Source: Aotearoamyces nothofagi (lineage: Eukaryota; Ascomycota; Leotiomycetes; Leotiales; Tympanidaceae). Taken from it: a stretch of 64,000 nt of DNA. The DNA lies in contig JADDTR010000004.1 in NCBI GenBank assembly GCA_015345905.1, positions 1,240,001 through 1,304,000 on the forward strand, in the 5' to 3' direction. Under the pieces are notes generated by a model, which made no database searches, was not told the origin of the DNA, and worked only from the letters and a program-made list of their open reading frames with translations. The translations under genes and the position numbers were made by a program. Shown here in pieces: positions 35,049 through 47,145 of the stretch. Positions within the stretch are counted from its first letter, which is position 1, and each line of letters opens with the position of its first letter.

Positions 35049-36200
35049 GGCGGGAGGCAGAGGGTGAGAGGTCGCGATACGGGAGGTGTATATATATATA
35101 GTTATATCGTCCAAGGATATTATCCTGCTTAAGCAACCGGACTATCAACTGTTTTACTTTTTCGCGATATCGTCCTCAATGCAATAAATAAAAAGAAAGA
35201 TGTGTCTTATTTCCAGAGAAAAGTTCAAGACATATATAGCGTCGAGTCTGCAGCGGTCACCTGACACCACGCGGGATCTGCTGCAGTACTACACCTGCAC
35301 TTTGATGAATGATCTTTGCAGAACAGAACTTCCTCGCTCTCCCGCGTCTCTCACGATCAAATCAATCAGTCAGTCAGTCAGTCAGTTAGTCGCTCAGCCC
35401 ACCCGATCTGCTCCTTCCTTCACGTCTCCGTCGGTCGACACTCAGAACCCACTGTGCCGTTCGCACGTACAGTCAGCACTGCGGTCAGTAATCAGATACA
35501 TCACATCACATCACATTATACCATACCATGCCATGCCATGCCATCCAAATCCCGAACTTAACGCCGCCCCTCCAGCCCCGCGCATCACCAAACCCCGCGG
35601 AGAAGAACTCCCACCTCAGTAACCCCCTTCCTTCCTTCCTTCTCCCCCCCCCCTCTCCTTTTCAATCTATACACCCGTCCACCTGTCCATCCATCCATCC
35701 ATCCATCCATCCATACTCAGTATCCCGCCCCCCTCTCAGATCCCTAAATCCCACACCCAAAACCCCAAAACAGCAAAAAAAAAAAAAAAGATCGCGTCAG
35801 TGTTCCGATAGACTCGCGCCATATATATCCCGACTCGTCGCGTCAGCTTACGCTGCACCCTAGACGCAGGACGCAGCTAACTAGCAGTCACTCAGGGAGC
35901 GGCAGCGCCCAGCCAATCGTCGATGCTGCGTCTGATGACGTCTGATGCGCTCGAGATGGTGTGCGACGCGCATTTGTGTATCAGCACCAGCATGTCAACT
36001 TTCTAGTTGAGAGCATAGAAGTATCAGAGCCCTCACGGAATAGAATTTTATATGTATGTATGTATATATATATTATATTATATTATATATATGCATCTCA
36101 AAATCAATTCCCAAGCATTTCCAAATTCCAACTCTATAAACTTTTCCTCCCTTCCTTTCCCACAACCATTACAAACATTAAAACCATCCCAAACCCCCAC
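35049..36200. other. Intergenic with several microsatellites
   Basis: Upstream of the HD-protein gene. It holds a CAGT repeat (35365-35390), ATCACATCACATT and CCATGCCATGC runs (35500-35545), a CCTTCCTT run, a CCAT repeat (35685-35712), an A14 tract (35776-35789) and a TATA-type repeat (36050-36090). No gene is seen. Confidence 0.6.
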
Positions 36201-37969
36201 CTAGATCCCATTATCAGCACAAGTAAACAACCCCCCAACCGACCCCGCCGCATAGCTATCAAGGATGCTCTGCACACTAGCATACGTCCCCGCCCCTAGA
36301 AAGAACAATCCAATCGCAATAATGACAACATTGAGAGCGAGCTTCAAGTATCCATACGGCGTCTGTTCATGGAGCCAGTTGACGCCGCCATCGACGCGGC
36401 GCATGCGGATGTATGCGACGCCCCAGAAGATGAAGCCGAAGAATGAGTCGAAGAGGGACGACATGAGAGAGAGCAGGTCGTTGAAGAAGGGGATCACTTC
36501 GGCGATGATGAAGGCACCGATCCATGTCACAGCGAGGATACCCGCCCATGCTGACCAGCCAACGACCGTGTGGCTGCTCTTGTGGACGGTTCCTTCGAAA
36601 ACGCGGAAGAAGACGAAGCGGGCTGAGACGCTGGCGTAGAGGACGCCGAGGAAGATGAGGGTCGGAATCATGAAGGAGAAGGACACTTTCTTGTACACTT
36701 CTTGTAGGGAGCCGAATGCTGGAGCGGTGTTGTATTGGTTGCCAGTGTAAGCATAGACAACGCCGCCAACGCAGCTGAAGAGGATGACTTCGGCGATCGT
36801 CACTGCCCAGAGAGCTTTGGGGAAATCTTTTGGGTCACGCATCTCAGCAATGAAGCTGGGGAGTGTAATTTGGCCAATGAATGTGTAGCTGATGTTCAGG
36901 AAGGCGTTCATAGCAGCGACAAAGGTGGTGCCTTTGACAGGCAAGGCAGTCACAATTGGAGCCCCGAGCGCAGCTGTGTATCCTGCAGGTTCGTCTTCAA
37001 TGCCGGCGAAGATGGCGGCTAGCAAGACGGATATAAAGGTGAAGAGGGCTGATGCTGTACCAAGCTTTGACAGAGCATTGAAAGTTCGTGGTAGGGAGCA
37101 TATCCAACAGATGATAGTTGCGATGACGGCAAACACTACCGTACATTCGCTATGGTTTGTGATCGTATTCAGATACTTTGCACTAACGAGAACGTGAAGA
37201 CCCTGCAATAGTAAGTATTAAGGTGCATGAAGAGAAGTAATTTGCATACCTGAATGAAGGTGTTGTTCAAGACGAACATAACAGCAGTAGCATACCAAAC
37301 CCAGGGTTTACCCCAAAATAGCATTTGCCCAATATCACAGACATCTCTAACTTCAGGGTGGCGGAGACAGAATTCCCTATTGATGGTTAGCTATTTGCCA
37401 TTTTCTTCTTTTTTGCATACCACCGTGATAATAAACGACTTACCAAACCACAAGAGATGTATACAAGACAAGTAGAGCAACGACAACAGTCAAAATAAGC
37501 CCCGGTACCAGACCTAGGACTGAGTACGAATAAGGGAATGACATAATGGCCAAGCAGATGTACTCCGAGAAGAGTAACCCAGCAGTCTAGGCAATTGTTG
37601 TCAGCATGTATCAATCAGAGATATCTTGGACACAGCCGACTATTCAGCCAGTTGACCGTGTCCGCGGTGGGTTCTCACCTTGTACCAACTGCAGGTCCTG
37701 TATTGTAGAGCATTTCCAGCTTCTAACTCAATCTGCCTTCCAACAATATCAGACCCAGAGATGGATTCCGAATCAGACGTGCCGAAGTCATAGCCTGACA
37801 AATGAGGCAAGACAGGCGCAATGCGACCTCCAACCCTCGTGTCCCGCTGGCCAAGTCGACTTCTCGCCGTGGCCTTTTCAGCATCGTATGTGCGCGAAGA
37901 CCTGCTGTCCTTCCCCGCCGCAGTTGATTCTTTCGAGACCGGAAGGTCAGCGTCGTGATTTATCGCCAT
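36201..37969 (-). CDS. AAAP-family amino acid permease (Neurospora Mtr-like)
   Basis: Four exons (37969-37679, 37586-37444, 37376-37250, 37202-36201) with introns of 92, 67 and 47 nt give 520 residues. A hydrophilic N-terminal tail of about 95 residues carries many Ser, Asp and Glu and possible phosphorylation sites. About eleven membrane segments follow, starting at TAGLLFSEYICLAIMSFPYS, which is the conserved first helix of Aa_trans (PF01490) proteins. Further family segments are LYTSLVVWEFCLRHPEV, NAFLNISYTFIGQITLPSF and IAEMRDPKDFPKALW. It should import neutral amino acids across the plasma membrane by proton symport; the exact range is unknown. An in-frame upstream ATG at 38092 exists, but the 37969 start gives the more usual tail and lies closer to the family pattern. 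Confidence 0.9.
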
Positions 37970-39163
37970 TTTCGGCTCGGGAAATGGACTATAGCTTCGC
38001 AATGGGGCAGCGTGGGGAGGACAGAGGCGCGCTGCATCAACCACTACGTCTGGCCTATGTCGGTGTGAGAGGGCGGGACGAGGATGTGACACTCGTACAC
38101 GGGCAATTGGGAGAGTGCGAAAGCAACAGTCGGGGGCTTCTGCAAGTACAAGGCAAAGGATGTAGTTGAAAGAAAGACGGGGACAGAGGACGAGAACGAG
38201 GACATATCAAGAAGAAACTTTAGTTTAGGTTGCGGCAGGTCGACTAGCAGATGGAAGAATGGAGCCTATAGCTTGGACGCATCAGAGACCGAATGCATGC
38301 GCCTTGGCATATACAGTACAGTAGAGTTCTCCCCCTTCCCTGCCTCGCCCTGCCCTAGAGCGACAGTCCCTGCCGCCGCTGGTCCACGAGAGACGCGGGC
38401 TCAGCTGGACCCGTGGGATTCTTCATCCCATGGCAGACAGGGACCGACTTTGGCCTCTGAGAGGATGCGTGGATGTCTCGATCTCATGATTCTCACCACC
38501 GCGCGGCAGGGCGAAGGGGGCAGCGGTGGATCGACATCAGGTTCTGCATGCTGCTCCAGAGCATTTGCGTACAGTCCAGGACGGATTTGCCGTGCGGTTT
38601 AGTGACGTACCGCGACGTTACCGTCCTAGTCGCCGTGGTGGGTGCGGCGGGGGCCTGCGTGCCTTGCGCGCAGTGGCCAGGGACCTCGCTGCTTAGTCAG
38701 CCGAGCGAAAAGCCTGCCGCCGCTATCGCGCTATCTCGCTAGTGCGCAATCCGGCCTTACGAGGTAATCCTGTATACGAGCTATGATGCTGAGCCCGTTA
38801 CAATGAGATTAATTTATCTGCCTCAACTGAGTATATCGGTTACTGCTGGACTCGTCTGCAAAAAACAACATAGGGCATCAGAGTATACTTCTGGAATCTG
38901 CAGAGCGCAAGGCCGGCTGGGGCGAGAGCCGGGAAGAGGATGGAATTTGCGAAGATGGACGGGAAGAAGGTGCCCAAGAAGAGCAGGTATAGGAAGGTGA
39001 GAATTGGGCTGGCGAAGTTACTTTGATTGCCTTCAGAATAAACATATTCCAACATCTATGTAGCTGACAGTGTATATATAAACTTGCTCTACGTCAGCCT
39101 ACTCGCGGGAGTAGGCTGTTCAAGGCGCTTTGTTTCCTCCAGTACTATAAGAAAAACTGACCG
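37970..39163. other. Intergenic between permease and RBR ligase
   Basis: Promoter side of the permease and 3' side of the ligase gene. A perfect hairpin with 9-bp arms, AGCCTACTC and GAGTAGGCT, and a GCGG loop lies at 39095-39116, about 50 nt beyond the ligase stop codon. A 71-codon hydrophobic minus frame (38840-39055) is not supported by family or splice evidence. Confidence 0.5.
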
Positions 39164-40594
39164 TTAGACTCTATGCATACGACAGCTCTGGCAAGCATTC
39201 AAATGGCAATGTCTACACGACAGAATGAACTTCCAATGGCGGTCGTCACAGATTTCACATTTAAAACCTTTGCGGCGGTAGCCGTCTATCCGTTTCCAGT
39301 GGCCATGATGTTCACACTCATGATTTGCCTCGATTTCTCTGCGCATGTCTCGTACACGTTGTTGGCGCTCTGCAACAGCCAAAGGTCGAAGTGCTTCTCG
39401 ATCGACCACTTCCTCAGCTCGGTGGATAATGTTCTCCACGTCAAACGCATCGCAACTGCATTCTTTGGGGTCTTTCCACTCTATACCACAGACATAACAG
39501 AACTGTGCCGAACAATTGCATCTGTGGCGGAGGTTAGTCTTGGATATATAGAATGGGAAGCTTAGCTATTACGTTATATGGTTGCAACCTTCACGTAATT
39601 CAACTACTGCACTGCAAGACGTGCAACGCCGCCAGCCTTTATCGTCGGCGAGGCTCAAAACAGCCTGCAACCCCTCATCCGCGAGACACTCTCCGGCATG
39701 AGCTATATTTTTGCAATGAATACATGTCTCGGATTCGCAGACGCCGCAGGTGACATGGTCCTCCGAGGGTAGTATTGGAGGAATAAACTTCCCGCAGCTG
39801 CGGTTAGAGCAGTATACCCTATGGATGGTTGTAAACTCAACCTCTGCATCTAGAAAGGCATTCAACTCCTCAATAGACAAATCTTGTCTAACCAGCTCAA
39901 TAGATATAAGCTGCCGACAACACTTTGGTGGAAATACCGTTTCGTCGGTGCTTGCCAAGATAAAACGTTCCTTGAGACATTCTTTGCAGTAGACATGATC
40001 GCAACCCAGGCGTGATGTCTTATGCTCAGGAAAGGCCTCATAACAAATCGAGCAGTTTACTTTGTAGAGTGGCAGCTTCTCAAGCACCTCCTGCTGGCGC
40101 AAAGCATAAGAACGCGAAGGTCCAGCGACAGCGACGTCCGAATCACTCTCACAATACGTTCCGTAATCGGTATCTTGTAGCGCCCACGTCACAGACGGTG
40201 CCTCCTCTACGTCTTCAACATTACTCTTATCGTCTTCTAGCAATCCAATCTCTGGATTATCGGAACCATCCTCGCTGAATCTCAACGCAAAGGCCCGATC
40301 GCGGCTAGCCTGCCTCTCCTCTGCTCTCAATTCCTCAAGAGCAATTGCATCAGCATCAACTGCCTGCGCAATACTGTGCGCAATACGTATGTCTTCAAGA
40401 AGAAGGATGCTCCTTTTCAATTCGGCCTCAAAGTCGTCGAATGCTAAGGCTGCATCGGGTGGGTCGTGGGCGGAGTATTTCCCACGTCGAAAGTTGCCCT
40501 CGGCCTCGATCTCAGCCAATTGAAGGTTTAGAGCGTAGAGTTCATCGTCGCACCCGCCAATGTTGTCAATAAATGGCATGTTGAGAGTCGCCAT
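39164..40594 (-). CDS. RBR-type (RING-IBR-RING) E3 ubiquitin ligase
   Basis: Exons 40594-39573 and 39521-39164 (51-nt intron) give 459 residues. Residues 1-175 are acidic and partly helical. RING1 spans Cys181-Cys226 (CSICYEAFPEHK, CDHVYCKECLKE), the IBR spans Cys262-Cys303 (CSNRSCGKF, CGVCESETCIHC), and RING2 begins at Cys324 (CTSC). In EGCNHITCNC, Cys337 holds the position of the catalytic cysteine that forms the ubiquitin thioester in HHARI and parkin. Ligand pattern FCYVCGIEW closes RING2. A Cys/His-rich tail (CEHHGHWKR, CEICDDRHWKFILSCRHC) looks like an extra zinc-binding module. Proteins of this layout are abundant in filamentous fungi; targets are unknown. The intron falls inside RING2 and splits the Thr codon of CNHIT. 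Confidence 0.92.
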
Positions 40595-41481
40595 CTTGCA
40601 TGTTAGTGAATAGAATATGTCGACATACTCTAGGGGGTGCGAGTATATTTACGGTGTAGAGTAGCGCAGTAGACCGCTCATCCTCCAAGGCAAGGGGTAC
40701 GGCTTAATCTACTTTAAACTTTCTATATTAAAGCTTAAGAGGGACGGCGTAATAAAGTTTCGATAGCTGTAGCCCCTCTTGTACCTTGGAGACTGCCTCG
40801 ATCCTGATTTGCATAGGGGAACTACTATAACAGTAGTTCTCGGTTGAAGGTGCGCCGGCAAAGGTTGGGTTTGGCAAAGATAATGGCTCTAAGGCTGTAT
40901 CAATAGGAAGCATTGCTGTCCCAGTAACGGTGATAGGAAGCCATTGTGCAAGCAGCTTGCGGGTTTGTTTCTGCTGCAAAATAATCGCGAAGGAGCAGAA
41001 GCTGCCGTGGATGTCGGCTGGCTCTTTTTGCCATATCGCTGATGCCAATTGTACTTCCTAGTTGAAGAATATGAGTATACTGGCTAGTCTTGCGAGCGAC
41101 TAGATAATATAATCATCATAAGGGCTAAGTATCGTTATGCAGTGTAGATTCGGGTCAGAACATGGGCCATCTATTGCCTGTCGAGATGGCATGGCGTTGT
41201 AGCAGTGGGGTTTAGGCTGTAAATACCCAACGTTTCTTCATATGTATTCGCAATACTACAACACCACTTTTGAGTTGCAATAATAAGATGCACGAAAGAG
41301 GTGACCCTTGGATGACAAAAATGATAATTAATTCGCAGCAATGATAAGTGACTTGAGGTACATTAGATTATTATCCTTGTATTGTACTTTACCTTAAACG
41401 GCAAGGTGTAACATGGATAACCTAGTAAATGTGGGGCTGACTTTGTATTAAGACAGCGGGAGCCTACCGTACATGTCATCA
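40595..41481. other. Intergenic
   Basis: Lies upstream of the RBR ligase and downstream of the CoA-ligase gene. A 106-codon minus frame (41048-40728) has a protein-like composition but no recognised family. The rest is A/T-rich without features. Confidence 0.4.
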
Positions 41482-43918
41482 TCACGCTCGGCTTGCTAAT
41501 TCTATCACTTTCGCTGCTGCTTCTTCGAAATCATCAAATGCGTACAGGTCGAGTCCGCTCTCCGCTATCTAAGGTGCAAGCATGTTAGTCTTGAGATTGT
41601 TCCTTGTCGCCTGGAGCCGTCAGAGGGATGACTTACAATTCTCTGTCCTTCGGCTTCGTTTGTGCCTCTTATTCTTACCACGACTGGAATCTTCATGTCC
41701 AGTTCTTTAAAGGCAAGCAAGATCCCATTCGCAACCATATCTCCTTGTGTTAGACCTCCAAAGATGTTCACGAATATCGCCTTGACTCTTTCGTCCTGGA
41801 GGAGGAGTTGGAAACTCTTTTTCACAGTCTCACTTGTTGCTTTGCCGCCTGTGTCGAGGAAGTTGGCTGCCTTTCCTCCAGCATCTGCAAGTGCATCGAC
41901 TGTATTCATTGCCAGTCCCGCGCCGTTAACAAGAGTCCCAATATTTCCGTCACCAGCAAGTTTAATATAAACAATTCCATGATTCTCAGCCTCGACTTCT
42001 TCTGGCACTTCATCTTCAGTCCGGCGCAGAGCGTAGATATCTTCCTGTCTGTCCGAACTTCGGTAAGCGGCATCATCGAAGCCGAATCGTGCACCTGTCA
42101 CCTTGAGCTCTCCAAGGCGTTCGACGACCTTTGTCTCAAGAAGGATTGCCTCTTTCTTCCTGTAAAGACTGATAAGTTCCTTGAGCAACTTGTGGAGAGA
42201 GTCACGTGTTGATTGGTGCAGTTGTAGGTGCTCCGCTATTTCTAACACTTGACTTCTATCAAAGCCTCCTACATAATCAAACGGAAAGTATTTGGCTTCC
42301 TTGTATATGCTTTGAGCATCGGTAATTGGCGACGCAATTATACATGGATAGAGGCTAGACCGATCGACACCAACTGCAAGGAGTCGCTGTGTACCTTTGC
42401 CCGAATATTCGGCGGCATTGATGCCATGTTCCCGAAGAAGATTAAACGCTAGATCTTCTCGGATATATAAATTCCGTTTCTGTGTTTTGGTAATGGGTGA
42501 AGGTGTCGCTGTTAGCGTTACACGCCTGGCCATAGTGTGTATGCTTCTTCGCTGTGACGCACCGACCGTGCCAGCACTAGTGCTTGCTCTTCCTGATTCA
42601 ACCAAAAGCTTTCTCATGGCATCACCAAATTTGGCTGGATGATTGACCATTGTGACTCCAGCATCTTCGAACGCGCCGATTTTAGTTCTGGCACTAGGTT
42701 CTCCGGGTTCTGTGAACGCTCCTGCATGACCCATGGCTCGACCCGGAGCGGCATGAATACCAGCGATAAGTCCAACAATTGGTCTTGCGTCAAGTCAGTA
42801 ATGACCTACTTATTGGTTATTAGTAACTTACTTGGGATTTGAAGTCCGTTGCTTATACTCTTTAATCCATTGAACTGCATCCAATTCAGCCTTGCCACCA
42901 ATTTCTCCAATCAGCAAAATTCCTTCGGTACTATCATCATGCTCGAATATCCTCAAGGCATCAACAAAGTTCGTCCCAGCAAGTACATCACCACCCATGC
43001 CTATGCATAAGCTTTGGCCTAAACCTGCTCTTGTGGTTGAAGCGACGGCTATGATAGTCAAAAGCGATCCTCAAATATGTATGAATTCCAAAGCCAGCAT
43101 ACCTTCATAACTTAAAGTACCCGACTTTGCAATGATACCCACGCGACCAGGCGTGAAGTACGCCAATGGCTGAAACCCAATCCTGCATTTCCCAATCGCT
43201 GAGATGATGCCAGGACAGTTTGCACCAACTAAGCGTGACTTAGACTGTGTCTTCAATATTGATAGGATCTGCTAGCATCAGCAAATACCAACAAATCTTT
43301 CATGTGGAACATACTCTCATCGTATCATGAATAGGGATATGTTCAGCAACTGCAACAATCAGGGGGACCTCTGCCTCTATCGCCTCTTCAATAGCCAAAG
43401 AAGCCTGATGAGCAGCTACATAGATTCCGGTAGCATCAGGCTTCAACTTCTCTACTGCCTGACAATAATTTCAGTATGAGTCTACAAAAAATGAAGGATC
43501 AATCTACCTGTCGCACTGAGGACAGGACTGGAAGTCCAAGGTGTTCTCCACTCTTCCCAGGAGCCACGCCGCCAACAATATTAGTTCCCCAAGCAATTGA
43601 CTCCTGTGCATTTGCCGTTGCCTAATTCATCATTAATACATCCTTCATATACATAATTTTTTCAGAGTACAAGTCATACCTGTTTACCTATGTCATGTCA
43701 ATACCTTTACGTACATATATGGTACGGAAAGCCCGAATTGAAAAAGGAACAAGGCACAAACCTGTAAATCCCTGGAAAATAACCCTCGTATGAGCACCAA
43801 TATTCAAATTCCCAACCGTGTCCTCATACGCGCACTTCCTCGCCGTGGTGCCAAAGCATGCTCTTGTTACCGCGCCCGCAGGCCTGGGCCTCGCGAGGCG
43901 CCGAACAGGGCGAAGCAT
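41482..43918 (-). CDS. Fused alpha/beta succinate-CoA-ligase-like enzyme, probably mitochondrial
   Basis: Eight exons: 43918-43762, 43687-43680, 43621-43508, 43458-43315, 43271-43103, 43048-42832, 42783-41637, 41568-41482. The product is 680 residues (690 from the in-frame ATG at 43948). The basic start [17 protein letters not shown] looks like a mitochondrial presequence. The first half matches the alpha subunit of succinyl-CoA synthetase: [62 protein letters not shown], and the phosphohistidine His289 in MGHAGAF. The second half is a beta subunit: an ATP-grasp-like part from [13 protein letters not shown], then [17 protein letters not shown] and [17 protein letters not shown]. Canonical mitochondrial enzymes have separate subunits; fused alpha-beta paralogues occur in fungi, and the acid they activate is not settled. 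Exon 2 is only 8 nt. Intron 4 is 43 nt and its acceptor could shift by one codon. Confidence 0.88.
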
Positions 43919-43948
43919 AATGGGTCGGTGCACCTCCTGGACGAACAA

Positions 43949-45065
43949 CAGTACCGTACGTCTCTATATATTCGCAAGATCGATTGTAGACGTGACAGAA
44001 CTGGAAAACCTATACAATGGCAAAAAAGAAAATGCGGATTGTAATCAATGGAGGGAGATTCGAGGCCGAAAGTCGGCCCACAACGACATGGTTTTAGCGC
44101 TCGATGTGGTGAGATTATTCTTCACCCCACAATTTCGAGATACGGTTCCCCGGACGGGCATTTGTTGTGCCTGGTATACGGGTCATGTGATCTACAGTAA
44201 TTGATTCAAGTAATCAGCCACATGATTTACGTTGACCCAGGCATTTATATTTATACAGACACTGTGGTAGTAAGTATAATAAACCAAAATGTGGGTAGAT
44301 GGCTTAGCAATGCCGCGTTTTAAGATCTTGAACTGTAACTCTAGCCTTAAGATAATAATTAGCGGGTGAGCAGCCCCAATCCACCCAAATGTGCTAGAAC
44401 CCATTATTCTATTATTTAATATGCCTACTGTCACAGTTTGTCGACAATTATAAGATTCCTAGACCACGTCGAAGTATTTAAGGGTACGGTAGTTATCAAA
44501 TGCGGGTCGAGCGAACAGCAAAATTGAGCATGAATCAAGGTTTTCGAATCGAGTACGAGCGAAGCCACGACATCTTTGGCATAGTCGCGGAGAGGGTTCG
44601 CATGATTCTCGCCCCCAGACCCCCTCCACCGTCAAGCTTCTTTAAATAGTAGAAATCTCCATATATATTCGGCTGCAACATAAGTTGCATATCAAACCGG
44701 CCAGTTCTGGAGGCTTTCTTATCGATAGGGGATTCCAGGCCTCGCTTGCTACAAGCTAAGGAACAGCCCATCCATTGATCCGCGTCACCGTGAACGACGC
44801 CGCACACGCAGCGGTGGAGAACGGGTTTCGTGCCACTGAAACGGAAAAAGAGGGATCTCAGTCACGTTTTCTCCGCAACTGAGCCGGCCTCACATCCGAG
44901 AGTTTGTTCCTTTAACAGGCCTATTGAGATCACCAATATATCCTACCTTACTACCATTACTTATTTTGCTGAACGATCCGAGAGCGCTCGACAGACATAT
45001 ACTATTCGCTTTAACCTAGGAGTAAGAAAGAAAGAAGATATCGGTCTATCAATCATCACCTCATA
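43949..45065. promoter_or_regulatory. Divergent intergenic region
   Basis: Separates the minus-strand CoA ligase from the next plus-strand gene and should contain both promoters. Around 44180-44235 CATGTGAT and ACATGAT lie in inverted orientation. No gene is supported. Confidence 0.4.
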
Positions 45066-45712
45066 ATGTCGTCTGATCGTAAAGGTAATGTTGTCATCCT
45101 CCCCTACTCTTCAACAACCTTTCCAAAATCTCAATCTCCTCCCCCAATATACGCAATTAACGCTCTCTTCTAGGAATCGAGTCCTCCCTCTCCAAACTTA
45201 GTGTCTCCCCTACAAACAACACCACCTCCTCATCCCCTTCAAAGTCAAATAACGCCCCCGTGGCCGACTCCTGGGAAGACGAAGACTTGGACCTCTCCTC
45301 TGGTTCCGAAACCGACACGCCGCTCACAACCCAAGATTCGCGCGACTACCCCGACGCACCACCGCCAACCCCCATCTCGCCCAGCATCAGCCGCACGAAC
45401 GAACCGTTCATCAGTCCTTATGGGGAAGTGTTGAGCAACGGCGGCGGCGGGTTTGATGGAAGAGGAAGCGGAGATGGCGTAGGCAGAAGACCGAGTGAAC
45501 GCATTATGAGACCTGATAAAACGGATGCTGTGGCGAAGAGATTGATTGCTGGCGCCTTGGGCGTGAGGGCGCCGAAGAGGACCGATGAGCAGAAGGCCTA
45601 TGATAAGGCGCTCAAGGAGAAGGAGGTTAGGAGACGGAGGGAGGAGAAGGGGGCGAAGGAGAGGGCAGAAGTCGAGGCTAGGAGGGCGAAGGAGGCCGCT
45701 TGGCGGGATTGA
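45066..45712 (+). CDS. Conserved small fungal protein with C-terminal coiled coil
   Basis: Exons 45066-45084 and 45174-45712 (89-nt intron) give 185 residues. The first exon codes only for MSSDRK and part of a Gly, a common fungal arrangement. The protein is Ser-rich and disordered, with a conserved-looking acidic patch ADSWEDEDLDLSSGSET around residue 40. A Lys/Arg/Glu-rich helix of about 55 residues ends it (KRTDEQKAYDKALKEKEV onward) and should form a coiled coil. No targeting signal or known domain is visible. The pattern recalls uncharacterised fungal proteins with possible nuclear or ribosome-biogenesis roles, but I cannot assign a function. Confidence 0.75.
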
Positions 45713-46258
45713 GAGTAAAGGATGGGCGGTAAGATGCCATTTTTAGGCAGCAGTGATTGTATAATACTTGAAATTTAGGGCATATTGTATATCATGGAAG
45801 GGTTGGAGTTGAGGGTGTAGTAAGGGAAAATATATATGTAGATTAGGGCAAAGGATATTGGACAGCTATACATGCTTAGTAGGGAATTAATACCATTCAC
45901 GCGTTTTGAAGACTTCGAAACGATATTGCAGCCCTTGTAAAGAAGGCGCAGGAATAATCGTCATACCATGGCCATGTGTATCAAATTGTTTTAGATAAGC
46001 ATGTTAGGCATAATAAGAAACAATATAAACTACTGGTCACTTTTAGACAGTCGGGTGCAGGGTAGATTCTGATTTGCAGAAGAGTATCTATCCTCACCAT
46101 CGCTGGTAATGCGCCTTATCGCCAGAAGTGACGTCCGTCAATAAACAAACCAATACCCTATGCTCATTAAGAATCATTTCCCTTGTGCAAAATGCCTCCT
46201 CGTGACTACCTTTGACTCACAGGTTCAGTCCACTATCACTACGCCAGACCTTGCCCCT
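45713..46258. other. Convergent 3' interval
   Basis: Between the converging coiled-coil gene and SUMO gene; holds their 3' untranslated regions. Nothing else seen. Confidence 0.5.
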
Positions 46259-46678
46259 CTAGTTGCTTCCGCCAATCTGCTCTTGATGAACCTCGAGTGT
46301 ATCTCCATCTTGCATATCGAGCTATTAGTGCCACGTTAGTATTGATGTCGCAGGTCACAGTCAAAACGTGAAATGCGAGCAAGACAAAACCAGCGATGTC
46401 CGAAATGAATGTGGTAGGAAAGCGCTTCAGCTTACAGTATCCGGGCTATCGGTGGGCTGAACGCGTGAACCGTCGAACAGGAATCGCACAGAGCTCGAAG
46501 CTTTGCCTTGTCTCTCGCAGAATGCATCCATCAACTTCTTCAAGGCTGTAGTGCGCTTGATCTTAAAAAATACCTCATTGTTGTTGTCGGTGACTTTGAT
46601 GTTAAGATGTTCTGTAGGCTGGGCTTCTTCGGGCTTGTTGGCACCACCTGGGCTTCCGTTCTCGTCCGAGCCTGACAT
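46259..46678 (-). CDS. smt3: SUMO (ubiquitin-like modifier)
   Basis: Exons 46678-46436 and 46321-46259 (114-nt intron) give 101 residues. A short flexible N-tail is followed by the beta-grasp fold: EHLNIKVTDNNNEVFFKIK, TTALKKLMDAFCERQGK, SSVRFLFDGSRVQPTDSP and LDMQDGDTLEVHQEQIGG. The di-Gly after residue 97 is followed by Ser-Asn, which the SUMO protease would remove before conjugation. It modifies nuclear proteins such as replication, repair and septin factors. It is divergent to CMC4, sharing a 467-bp upstream region. The gene is presumably essential or nearly so and unremarkable in composition. Confidence 0.97.
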
Positions 46679-47145
46679 CTTCAAGAGGAGATCGACTTGA
46701 AGTGGGAGTGATTGAAGGTGTTGAGGAGACTATAAAAAGGAGATAAGTTAGCGTATGCTCTAGGTTTGCATAGGACAGGGCAATACGCTTACAGGTATAC
46801 CTTAAGTGCTGTAATAGAGTTTCGGGGAGTGCAACGCTCACGATATTATGTTGAAGTGATTGAAAGAGATGTCAGAATTCACGGCGGCGCAAATGGTATC
46901 GACCAAAGCCGTAGCGCGATTGGCTATCACTAGTGATTGGCGATTAAACGACTCAGGAAAACAAGCAAGCAAGCCAGGTCTAGAAGATTCACCTTGAATA
47001 CATCAAAGACAACCTCTTTCCTTCATAAACTTTTCTTCTGGGGAAGTTAATTACTGGGCATTGGAGGTCTAGATACAGGATTTGTTCGGACTAAAAGATA
47101 TTATCGAAGTGCCTCCAAAAGCAGGATCGAAGCGAATATATCAGC
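46679..47145. promoter_or_regulatory. Shared divergent promoter of SUMO and CMC4
   Basis: 467 bp between two start codons facing away from each other. A C/T-rich stretch and several CTAAC-like sites are visible, and a 5'-UTR intron for SUMO is possible. No defined regulator site can be named. Confidence 0.45.

Noticed and set aside
38840-39055. 71-codon hydrophobic minus-strand frame, possible small membrane protein
   Set aside because: No conservation known, and it overlaps the likely 3' region of the RBR ligase side.
40728-41048. 106-codon minus-strand frame upstream of the RBR ligase
   Set aside because: Composition is protein-like but there is no family and no start or splice context; kept only as a note.
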